Shown: piece by piece, positions 26,536 to 36,000 of the stretch
Layout: the number at the start of each line of letters is the position of its first letter
Numbering within the stretch: the stretch's first letter is position 1
From: Streptomyces adustus
GTDB taxonomy: Bacteria; Actinomycetota; Actinomycetes; Streptomycetales; Streptomycetaceae
Direction: 5' to 3'
Assembly: GCF_009377175.1 (NCBI RefSeq)
Contig: NZ_VJZD01000018.1
Coordinates: 1 to 64,000, forward strand
Length of the DNA stretch: 64,000 nt
Notes under the pieces: model-generated
Databases searched by the model: none
What the model was told of the DNA's origin: nothing
The model's input: only the letters and a program-made list of their open reading frames with translations
Made by a program: the position numbers and the translations under genes

Positions 26536-28107
26536 TCAGTTGACCTGACGTTCCCGGCCCGCCCAGAAACGCTCGCGCAATTCCCTGCGGAGGATTTTCC
26601 CGCTCGGATTACGGGGAATCCGCTCGATGAATTCGTAGCCGCTCGGGGACTTGAAATCGGCTATGCGATCCTGGAGGAAGAGTTTCAGTTCCCGCGGTTT
26701 CACCGTTGTTCCGGGGCGCAGGACGATGAAAGCGCGCACGGCCTCGCCCCAGCGTTCGTCCGGTACCCCGATCACCGCCGCCTCGGCCACCGCCGGATGG
26801 CCGCACAGGGCGTTCTCCACCTCGGCCGGGTAGACGTTCTCGCCGGCCACGATGACGGTGTCCTTGATGCGGTCACGGATGTGGACGTAGCCGTCCTCGT
26901 CGAGGTAGCCGGCGTCGCCGGTGCGCAGCCAGCCGTCCACGAGGGTCTCGGCGGTCGCCTCCTTCAGCCCCCAGTACTCCAGCATCACCGCAGGCGTGCG
27001 CAGCCGGATCTCCCCGACCTCGCCCGCCGCCAGGACCCGGCCGTCGTCGCCGGTCACCGCGACCTCCACACCCGGGTAGGGCCGACCCGCCGCGCGCAGC
27101 CTGGGGTTGCCCGGCACATGGTCCGCGGGCGGCAGGCACAGGGCGGTGTTGCCGCTCTCGGTGAGCCCGTACAGCTGCGCCAGATCGCAGCGCAGGGTCT
27201 CGATGCACTGGAGCAGCAGCGTCTCGGAGATGGGGGAGCCGCCGTAGGTGACCTTGCGCAGGGAGGCGAAGTCCGCCGGGCCGACGCCGGGTTCGCTCAG
27301 CATCATCTGGAGCATCGCGGGTACGGCCAGGGTCGTGGTGACACCGAGCTCGCGGATCAGCCGTACCGCGTCGTGCGCCGAGAACATCCGCAGGGACACG
27401 CTCTTCACACCGGCGTTGAAGCCCTGCATGGCCCACCAGATACCGGCGACGTGGAAGCCGGGGATGCTGATGAGGCTGACGTCCTGCGGGTGCCAGTCGA
27501 TCCAGTCGAGGCCGTGCTCGGCCAGCAGGTCACGGATGGCGAAGAAGCTGCGGTGGGGGAGGACGACCCCCTTCGGCAGCCCGGTGGTGCCGCTGGTGTA
27601 GAGCTGCACCACCGGGTCCTCGGGGGCCGCGTCGACCGCGAGGTCGTCCGGAGGGAACTCCGCCCGCCACTCCCGGAAGCCGACGCCGCCGCCCCGGCAG
27701 CCGTCCATGCCCACCACCTCGGGCCGGGACGGCAGCCGGTCCCGGGACCGCTCGGCCACCTCGGTGAACTCGCGCTCCGCGAAGATCAGTTCGGCCTCGG
27801 AGTCGCCCAGGATGTGGTCGACCTCGCCCGGTGTGAGCCGCCAGTTGACCGGGACGAGGACGGCGCCGGTCTTGGCGCAGGCGAAGAAGATCTCGTAGTA
27901 GTGCTCGGACTCCTTGCCGAGGTAAGCGACGCGCGAGCCCCGGCCGATCCCGGCGGCGGCGAGGGCACGGGCCGTGCGGTTGCTGTCGTGGTGCAGCCGC
28001 TCGTAGGTGACCTCCCGGCCCTCGCACACCAGGGCCACCTGCCGCGGCTGCCGCGCCGCGTGGAACGCCACGGTGTCCACGGCGGTCCGGAGATTCGGAT
28101 AGTGCAT
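26536..28107 (-). CDS. AMP-forming acyl-CoA/acyl-ACP synthetase (FadD-like)
   Basis: 523-aa ANL-superfamily ligase that activates a carboxylic acid with ATP and transfers it to CoA or a carrier protein. Motifs: P-loop YTSGTTGLPKGV near residue 175, YGLTESG (A5), WLRTGDAGYLDEDGYVHI (A7), RDRIKDTVIVAGENVYPAEVE (A8) and the catalytic Lys in PRNPSGKILRREL near the C-terminus. ATG 28107 is preferred over a TTG 12 bases upstream. It is the last gene of the PKS operon, so it may load an acyl or aryl-acetyl starter on the discrete ACP (36556-36963) or recycle a product. The substrate cannot be read. Confidence 0.88.
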   Translation of the reverse strand: MHYPNLRTAVDTVAFHAARQPRQVALVCEGREVTYERLHHDSNRTARALAAAGIGRGSRVAYLGKESEHYYEIFFACAKTGAVLVPVNWRLTPGEVDHILGDSEAELIFAEREFTEVAERSRDRLPSRPEVVGMDGCRGGGVGFREWRAEFPPDDLAVDAAPEDPVVQLYTSGTTGLPKGVVLPHRSFFAIRDLLAEHGLDWIDWHPQDVSLISIPGFHVAGIWWAMQGFNAGVKSVSLRMFSAHDAVRLIRELGVTTTLAVPAMLQMMLSEPGVGPADFASLRKVTYGGSPISETLLLQCIETLRCDLAQLYGLTESGNTALCLPPADHVPGNPRLRAAGRPYPGVEVAVTGDDGRVLAAGEVGEIRLRTPAVMLEYWGLKEATAETLVDGWLRTGDAGYLDEDGYVHIRDRIKDTVIVAGENVYPAEVENALCGHPAVAEAAVIGVPDERWGEAVRAFIVLRPGTTVKPRELKLFLQDRIADFKSPSGYEFIERIPRNPSGKILRRELRERFWAGRERQVN

Positions 28108-28128
28108 AGGGGCGTCCAATCCGTGGAC

Positions 28129-28220
28129 GGTCAGGTCCGGTTGTGGTGGTCGGCCGGTCCGGCCGGGTGTGGTGGTCGCGTGCGAACTGTCGTCCGGTCA
28201 GGTCCAGTTGTGGTGGTCGG
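28129..28220. repeat. 25-bp direct repeat copying the 3' end of the KS-like gene
   Basis: Bases 28129-28153 repeat bases 28196-28220 with one mismatch. The second copy contains the last codons and stop of the KS-like gene; the first lies in the noncoding gap before the ligase gene. It looks like a small local duplication. Confidence 0.75.
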
Positions 28221-30087
28221 GCCAGAAGCGGCGGCCGGTCAGTGCGGGTCCGGGCAGCCGCAGCAGCGGCGGCCGCGGGCCGTCCTCGGGCCACAGCGCG
28301 GTGAGGTCGGGCGGGTCCCCGGCGAGGTGACGCCGGGCGAGCCGGGACAGCAGCAGGGTGCGCTCCGACCCGTCCGCGGGTGCCGGGGCGCCGGCCGGGG
28401 CGCCGTCCGCGGCCCGGGCCAGTTCCGCCAGCAGACCGGCCCGGTCGTGCACCACCGACGCGTACCGCACCGCCAGATGGTCCCGTGCCTCGGCGAGGGT
28501 GCGGCAGACCGCGGCCGGACTCCAGTCCGTGCTCTCGCGCAGCCGCTCGTGCAGCCGCCGGGCCGTGCCCGCGAGGGTCGGCGCGTTGTGCCCGGAGAGC
28601 AGCAGCAGCCACGGCCCGGGCAGGTCCGGTTCCCCGGCGGCGCGCTCGGGAGCACTCTCCAGGACGACGTGGGCGTTGGTGCCGCAGAAGCCGAAGCCGC
28701 TCACCCCGGCCCGCCGGACGCCCGGCGCGGGCCAGGCCAGGGGCTTGGCGGCGACCCGCAGCCCGGTGCGCCGCCAGGGGATGTCCGGGTCGAGGTCGTC
28801 CTCGCCCGGCTGGGGCGGCAGTTCGGCGTGCGCGAGGGCGAGCGCGGTCTTCATCAGCCCGGGGCCGCCCGAGGCGGTCTCCAGGTAGCCGATGTTCGCC
28901 TTGACCGACCCGATGTGCAGCGGCGGCGCGTCGGGGGAGAGCCGCCCGTACGCCTCGGCTATCGACTCGGCCTCGATCTGGCCGCCCAGCCGGGAGCCGT
29001 TCGCCTGCGCCTCGACGTACTGCACGTCGGCGGGTGCCACCCCGGCGTCGCGCAGCGCGCGTTCGATCACCGCCCGCTGGCCGCGGGCCGAGGCGACGGA
29101 CATGCTCGGCCGGTCGCCCTGCGCGTGCACCGCGCTGCCCCGCACCAGCGCGTACGGCAGGCGGCCCGCGGCGACGGCGTCGGCGTGCCGTTCGAGGACG
29201 ACGACACTGCATCCCTCGCCGCGCGCGTGCCCGTCGGCCCGGCGGGTGAAGGGCCGGCTGCGGCCGCTCGGCGACAGCATCCCGGCCCGGTCGAGGATGC
29301 CGGTGCTGAACGGCGACAGCAGCAGGTTGGCGGTGCCCACCAGCGCGATGTCGCACTCCCGCCGCCGCAGCGCCTGCGCGGCCAGGTGCACCGCGGTCAG
29401 CATGGACGAGGAGGCCGTGTCCACGGTGATCGCCGGACCGGCCACCCCCAGCGCCAGGGCGATCCGGCCGGAGAAGGCGCTGGGGGAACTGCCGGTGCTC
29501 ATGTGCGGGGACAGCCCGCCGTCCGGGAGCCCGCCGCGCAGCCAGGCGTACGGGTACTCCACCGGTCCGGCGCCCGCGAAGACGCCGACGACCGAGCGGC
29601 GCAGCCGCTCCCGGGACAGGCCCGCGTCCGCGAGGGCCTGCACGGTGACCTCCAGCAGCAGCCGCTGCTGCGGGTCCATGTGCAGCGCCTCCTGCTCGGG
29701 GATGCCGAAGTACGCGGCGTCGAACAGGTCCACGTCGTCCAGGTACGCGCCCTGGCGCAGCCGGCCGGCCAGCGGCGCCAGGTCGGGTGCGCCGAGGTGC
29801 CAGCGCGGCCGGCCGAGGCTGTCGGTCGGCACACCGGCGGTCTCGGTGGCGAGGACGTGCCCCTCGCGCAGGGCGGTCCACAGGGACCGGGCGTCGTCCG
29901 TGCCGCCGGGGAGCCGGCAGCCCATGCCGACGACGGCGATCTTCTGGGACTGCTCCTGGCGCTGCCGGGCGAGCATCACCATGAGCTGCTTCTTGGACAG
30001 CGATTCCAGATAGTCGATGTAGCCGGTCGCGTTGTTGCCCGTCACGTTCTCGTTGGTCACGTCGTTGCTCGTCACGTTCCCTCGCAC
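28198..30087 (-). CDS. Ketosynthase-like protein lacking all three catalytic residues
   Basis: 629-aa stand-alone KS protein. An N-terminal docking-type helix (IDYLESLSKKQLMVMLARQRQ, about residues 23-43) precedes a full-length KS fold (48-505) and a C-terminal KS-to-AT linker-like tail ending RRFWPDHHNW. The catalytic triad is gone: the active-site Cys motif reads DTASSS with Ser226, the HGTGT motif reads QANGS with Gln361, and the NIGH motif reads NIGY with Tyr401. It therefore cannot do normal Claisen condensation. Possible roles are a chain-length-factor-like partner, a scaffold, or a KS of altered chemistry. The GTG start is 4 bases after the PKS stop codon. Confidence 0.88.
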   Translation of the reverse strand: MRGNVTSNDVTNENVTGNNATGYIDYLESLSKKQLMVMLARQRQEQSQKIAVVGMGCRLPGGTDDARSLWTALREGHVLATETAGVPTDSLGRPRWHLGAPDLAPLAGRLRQGAYLDDVDLFDAAYFGIPEQEALHMDPQQRLLLEVTVQALADAGLSRERLRRSVVGVFAGAGPVEYPYAWLRGGLPDGGLSPHMSTGSSPSAFSGRIALALGVAGPAITVDTASSSMLTAVHLAAQALRRRECDIALVGTANLLLSPFSTGILDRAGMLSPSGRSRPFTRRADGHARGEGCSVVVLERHADAVAAGRLPYALVRGSAVHAQGDRPSMSVASARGQRAVIERALRDAGVAPADVQYVEAQANGSRLGGQIEAESIAEAYGRLSPDAPPLHIGSVKANIGYLETASGGPGLMKTALALAHAELPPQPGEDDLDPDIPWRRTGLRVAAKPLAWPAPGVRRAGVSGFGFCGTNAHVVLESAPERAAGEPDLPGPWLLLLSGHNAPTLAGTARRLHERLRESTDWSPAAVCRTLAEARDHLAVRYASVVHDRAGLLAELARAADGAPAGAPAPADGSERTLLLSRLARRHLAGDPPDLTALWPEDGPRPPLLRLPGPALTGRRFWPDHHNWT

Positions 30088-30091
30088 CGCC

Positions 30092-33000
30092 CTACAGCAT
30101 GCTCTCGCGCAGGGCGGCCAGTTCCTCGTCCGCCTCGGCCTCGGACAGGTCCCGTACGTCGGTGTCGCCGGGCGTCTGCTCGCCCGCCGTGTCCGCGGGA
30201 TCGGCCGTGTCCGGCGTGTCCGGCACGAGCCGGCCGTCGACGAACGCGGCCAGCGGCCGTACGGCCGGGTGGTCGAAGAGCGTGGAGGCGGGCAACGGGA
30301 TGCGGAACACCGCCTCCAGCGCGTTCTTCAACTCGACCGAGGCCAGCGAGTCCAGGCCGAGACTCACGAACGGGGTGTCGGGGTCGACGTCCTGCGCGCT
30401 GTCGTACCGCAGCACCTCCGCGACCTTGGCGCGCAGCAGTTCCCGCAGCGCCGCCTCGCGCTCCGGCTTCGGCCGGGACAGTACGGCGTCCAGGTCGATC
30501 TCGGGCGCACGGGTCCTGCCGTCACCGGACAGCAGATCCTTGAACAGCGCGTTGGTGAACGGCTGGAGGGCGGTGTAGGCGTCCCAGTCGAAGGTGCCGA
30601 CGACCGTCTGGGCGTGCGGCCGGGCGAGCGCGGTGAACAGGGCGCGCAGCGCGGCGCGGGGCCTGACGAACTTCAGTCCCCGGTCCTCGATGCCCTTGAT
30701 CTGCTGGGCGTTGAGCGAGGCCGCCATGCCGATCTCGGCCCACGGACCCCAGTTGACGCTCAGGCCCGGCAGCCCGGCGGCGGCCCGCCCCTGGAGCAGG
30801 ACGTCCATGTAGGCGTTGCCCGCCGCGTAGTTGGCCTGGCCGGCGGCGCCCAGCACCGAGGCGATCGAGGAGTAGCCGACGAAGAAGCGCACCGACGGCA
30901 CGGCCGCGGCCGCCCGGTGCAGCAGCCAGGTCCCGTACACCTTGGCCCGCAGGACGCTCTCCATGCTGTCCCAGGTCTGGCCGGTCAGCGGTGCGTCGGC
31001 GAGGACGCCCGCCGCGTGCACCACGCCGCCCAGCGGGGCGGGCCCGTCGGCGAGGGCGGCGAAGATCCGCTCGACGTCGGCGGGGTCGGCGATGTCGCCG
31101 TGATGGACGCTGACCTCGGTGTCGTCGCCGAGTTCGGCGGAGAGGTCGAGCAGCTCGGGCAGCGTCGTCTCCCGTCGGCTGACGAGCGCGAGGCGGCGGG
31201 CGCCCTGCTCCACCAGCTTGCGGGCGGTGGCCAGGCCGAGCGCGCCGAGACCGCCGGTGATCAGATAGGTCTCGTCGGGGCTGAGGCGGACGGGTGCGGC
31301 CGGCCGTTCGTGCTCGTCGCGGAAGGCGATGACGACCTTGCCGACGTTGGCACCCCGGCTGAGCGTCCCGAACGCCTCCTCCAGCTCGTCGAGCGCGTAC
31401 CCGACGGTCGGCAGCGCGCCGAGCCGGCCGGCCTCGACGTGCCCGGCCACCGTGCGCAGGATGTCGCTGTTGAGCCGGTCGAGCTCGTGCGGCGGCAGCT
31501 CGCTGAGGTCGAAGTTGTGGCTTTCGACGTCGGGCCGTTCGGCCCGCATCTCCTCGGCCGACCAGATGCCGATCTTGCCGAGCTCGACGAACCTGCCGCC
31601 GTGCCCGAGAGCGCGCAGTCCGGCCGGGATGTAGTCCTTGTTGAGGCTGTTGAGCACGATGTCGACGCCCTCGCCGCCGGTGGCTTCGAGCACCTCGTCG
31701 GCGAAGTCGAGGGTGCGCGAGTTCATGATGTGGCGCACGCCCTGGGAGCGCAGCAGCGGCCACTTGCGGGGGCTCGCGGTGGCGTACACCTCGGCGCCCG
31801 CGAGCCGGGCGAGCTGCACGGCCGCCTGTCCGACACCGCCCGCGGCGGCGTGGATCAGCACCCGGTCACCGGCCTTGATCCCGGCGAGGTGGTGCAGGGC
31901 GTGGTACGCGGTGACGTACGCGGCGGGCAGTCCGGCCGCCTCGGTGAAGGTGAGGCTCGTGGGCTTGCGCACCACGACGGTGGACGGCACCGTGACCCGG
32001 CGCCGCATGCAGCCGATCCGGCTGAGCACGACCTCGTCGCCGGGCCGGAACCCGGCGTCGGGCCCGGCCGCGACGACCGTGCCCGCGGCCTCGAAGCCGA
32101 GCGGCAGCGGCTCGTGCGGCAGCCCGTTGTCGAGGGCGTACTGGCGCAGCATCCCGAGGGCGTTGAGGACGTCCTTGAAGTTCAGGCCCGCGGCGTGGAC
32201 CTGGACGGTGACCTCGTCCCCGGCCGGCTCCCGGTCCTCGACCGGTACCGGGCGGACCGCGGAGAACTGCCCGTACTCGGTGACGGACAGTTCGAAGTTG
32301 CCGTCGGTGTCCTCCGCGGCGGCGGGCAGCAGGCGTTTGACGTGGCGGATGCCGTCCCGGTAGGCGAGCTGGAAGTCGCCGCCCGCGCCGTCACCGGCCA
32401 GCAGTTCGTCGACCAGCGGCTGCGGGTCCGTGCCGGTCAGGTCGAGCAGGGTGGTGCGCAGCGCCGGGTACTCGTTGAGGAGTACGGCCCCGAAGCCCCA
32501 CAGCGACGCGGCGGCCAGGGGGTCCGAGTCCAGGGTGTCGGTGCGGTCGCCCGGCAGCCACTGCGCCCGCTCGGTCACCAGCACCATGCGCAGGTCACGG
32601 CCGGTGCCGAGACGCTCTGCGGCGTCGGTCAGGGTGAGCAGGTCGCGGTAGTTGCGCTCGGTCTCGGCGCGCAGCCGTTTCTCCCCGTCCGCGCCGGGCT
32701 CCGGGGTCCAGAACCAGCACAGGTCGGTGACCGCGGGGTGCTCGTCGAGCAGCCGCAGCGCGCCGGCCGCGTCCGGGGCGTGCAGCAGACGCACACCCGC
32801 CTCGGCCAGCCGCCGCGCCGTCGCGGCGAGCGCGGCCGGATCGTGGTGGACGGCCAGGACCTCGCGGCCCTGCGCGGCGGGGCCGGCCGGAGGCAGGGAG
32901 CGCTTGAGCCAGCGGGGCCGCAGCAGCATCCGCGCGTCGGGGTCGGCGGCCGCGCCCGCGACGCGCTTGAGCCGTACCCCCTCGACGACGAGGACCGGAC

Positions 33001-36000
33001 GGTTGCCCTCCAGGGCCGCGATGTCGGCGGTGAGTTCGCCCGCCGTCTCGTCGAGCGTCACCTGGATGAGGACGCGCAGGTCCGCCTTGGGCCGCTTGAG
33101 GAGTTCGACGCGGTCGAAGCCGACGGGCAGATACGTGCCGTCGAGGTCCACGGCCGCGCCGAGGGTCTGCATCGCGCAGTCCAGCAGCGAGGCGCGCAGC
33201 TGCTCGGGGGCCGGGGTGTCCAGGCCGCGCAGCTCACCGACCGCGAAGCCGTCCGGGAAGCGGTCGACGCCGAGGACACGCCGGAACTCGGGTCCGTAGG
33301 GCAGACCGAGGTCCGCGTAGCGCTCGTACAGGTCCTCGCCCCGGTGCCGCACCTGGCGGGTGCCGGGCTGCTCGACCGCGGCGCGCAGCCGCTGGAGCAC
33401 GGTGTCCGGCGTCGCGCCGGGGCGGCCCTCGGGCGCGGCGCCCAGGGTCGCGGTGGCGTGGACGCGCTCGATGACGCCGTCGCGGCCGTCGACACGGCTG
33501 GCGATCTCGACCGCGGCCGGGCCGCCGGCCGGGTCCCCGCCGGGTTCGGTGCGCAGCCGGACGCGGACCTCGACCGGCTCGCCCTCCTTGAGGAACAGCG
33601 GCTCCAGGATGCGTACGTCCCGGACGGGCCGGGCGGTCTCGCCGTGCACCGCGTCCTGGAGGGCGAGGACCATCTCGACGTAGCCGGCTCCCGGGAAGAC
33701 GACCTGGTCCATGACGACGTGGTCGGCCAGGTACGCCGGGGCGCCCGGGTCCAGACGCGTGGCGAACTCGCGCTCCCCGGCGGCGCGCTGGTCGGCGGTG
33801 GACACCTCCAGGCCCAGCAGCGGGTGGTGCGCCGGGCCCGTGCCGGGGGCGGCCAGGGCCGTGCGGGGCCGCGCTCCGGGCAGGCGGTAGCGCTTCTTGG
33901 CGAACACATAGCCAGGCAGCGGTACGAGGCGGCCGGGCCGCTCCTGGTGGTAGCCGGCCCAGGAGACGTCCAGACCCGCCTCGTAGGCCTGGGCGAGTGC
34001 GGTGCGGATCGGGTCGGCACCGGTGTCGGAGCGGGCGGCGCTGGTCAGCCACAGGTGCGCGGCCGGGTCGCCGGTCTGCCGGCCCATGCCGGTGAGCGCC
34101 GCGGAGGGCCCGACCTCGACGAAGACGTGCCGCCCACGGGCCTGCACACAGCTCATCCCGGCGGCGAAGTCGACGGGTTCGGCGATGTGCCGCACCCAGT
34201 AGTCCGGGGTGCCGACCTGGTCGAGGCCGGCGACCTGCCCGGAGAGGTTGGACACGAAGCTCAGCCGCGGCTCGTGGAAGTCGATGTCGGCGATCGCCTC
34301 CCGGAAGGCGTCGAAGACCTCCGTCATCAGCGGGGAGTGGAAGGCGTGCGAGACCGGCAGGTCCTTGGTGCGCACGCCCCGCTCCGCCAGCTTCCCGGCG
34401 ATCGCGGCGAGGGAGTCCCGGCCGCCGGAGACGACGCACTGCCGCGGGGAGTTGACCGCGCCGAAGCTGACGTCGGTGTAGCCCTCCAGCAGCGGTGCCA
34501 CCTCCTCGGCCGGGGCGAGCACGGCGGTCATGCCGCCGGGGGTCCGCACCGACTGCATCAGCCGGGCCCGTACGGCGACCAGCCCGACCGCGTCCTGGAG
34601 CGTGAACAGGCCCGCGAGGGCGGCCGCGGTGATCTCGCCGACGCTGTGGCCGAGCAGCACCGTGGGCCGCACACCCCAGGACATCCACAGCCGTGCGGTC
34701 GCGTACTCCAGGCTGAACAGCGCGGGCTGGGTGTAGAGGGTCTGGTCGATCGCCTCCGCGCTGTCCGGCGCCCGACCGAACATGATCTCCTTGACCGAGC
34801 GGCCGAGCCGGTCGGCGAAGAGCCGGTCGCACTCGTCGAGGTGGTCGCGGAAGACCGGGTAGCGGTCGTACAGCGTGCGCCCCATGCCGATGTACTGCGA
34901 GCCCTGGCCGGTGAACAGGAACGCCACCTGCGCGTCCCGGAACCCGCCGTCCGTGGCCGTGTCCTCGTCGCCGCGCTCCAGGTAGCGGGCGAGCAGCCCG
35001 TCCAGGTCCTCGCGCGAGGAGACCGGGGCCGCGAGCCGGGCGCCGAGGTGGGTACGGCCGACGTTCGTGCTGTAGCACAGGTCCGCCACGGCGACGTCCG
35101 GGTGGGCCGCGAGGAACGCGCGGTGGCTCTCGGCCTGCGCCCGCAGCGCGGGGCGGTCCTTGGCGGAGAGGGTGAAGACGTCCCGGCCGTCGGCCGGTGC
35201 GGCGGGCCGCTCGGGCGCGGGCGGCGCCTGCTCAAGGACGACCGAGGCGATCGTGCCCGCGAAGCCGAAGGAGTTGACCAGGGCGCGCCGGGGGCCCCGC
35301 GCCTCCCAGGGGCGCGGCCCGCCGGTCGGCACGGTCACCCGGTAGCGGTCCCACGGGATGTGACGGGAGGGCGTCTCGAAGTTGATGTGCGGGTAGATCG
35401 CCCCCTCCTGGAGCTGGCACACCACCTTGGCGACACCGCCGACGCCCGCCGCGGCCTCCATGTGACCGATGTTCGTCTTCACCGAGCCGACGACCAGCGG
35501 GGAGTCCTGCTCACGCGAATCGGCGAACACGCTGTTGATGGAGCCCATTTCGATGGGGTCGCCGAGGGAGGTGCCGGTGCCGTGGGCCTCCACGTACTGG
35601 ATGTCCTCGGGGCCGAGCGCCGCGCTCTCCAGCGCGGCCCGCATCAGCGCGATCTGCGCCGTGCCGTTGGGGACGGTCAGGCCGCCGCTCTCGCCGTCCT
35701 GCCGGACCGCGGAGCCGCGGACCAGCGCCAGCACGGTGTCGCCGTCGCGGCGGGCGTCCGTCAGACGCTTCAGGACGAGCATGCCGGAGCCCTCGCTGCG
35801 CGCGTAGCCGTCGGCCGAGTCGTCGAAGGTCTTGCACCTGCCGTCCGGCGACAGCATGTTGGCGCGCGAGTAGACGACGTGGTTGCGCGGGTGGTGGTTG
35901 ACGTTCACACCGCCCGCCAGGGCGACGTCGCACTCGCGGCGGCGCAGCCCCTGCACCGCCAGGTGCAGCGCCACCAGTGACGACGAACAGGCCGTGTCGA

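Noticed and set aside
28198-30087. Loading-type KSQ decarboxylase
   Set aside because: The active-site Cys is Ser, not Gln, and both catalytic His residues are also missing; no AT or ACP is attached.
30032-35980. Very long open frame (1982 codons) on the plus strand opposite the PKS gene
   Set aside because: It is the antisense shadow of the PKS gene; its translation is low-complexity Gly/Arg/Val-rich sequence and no domain is visible. The same applies to other long opposite-strand frames across the cluster.
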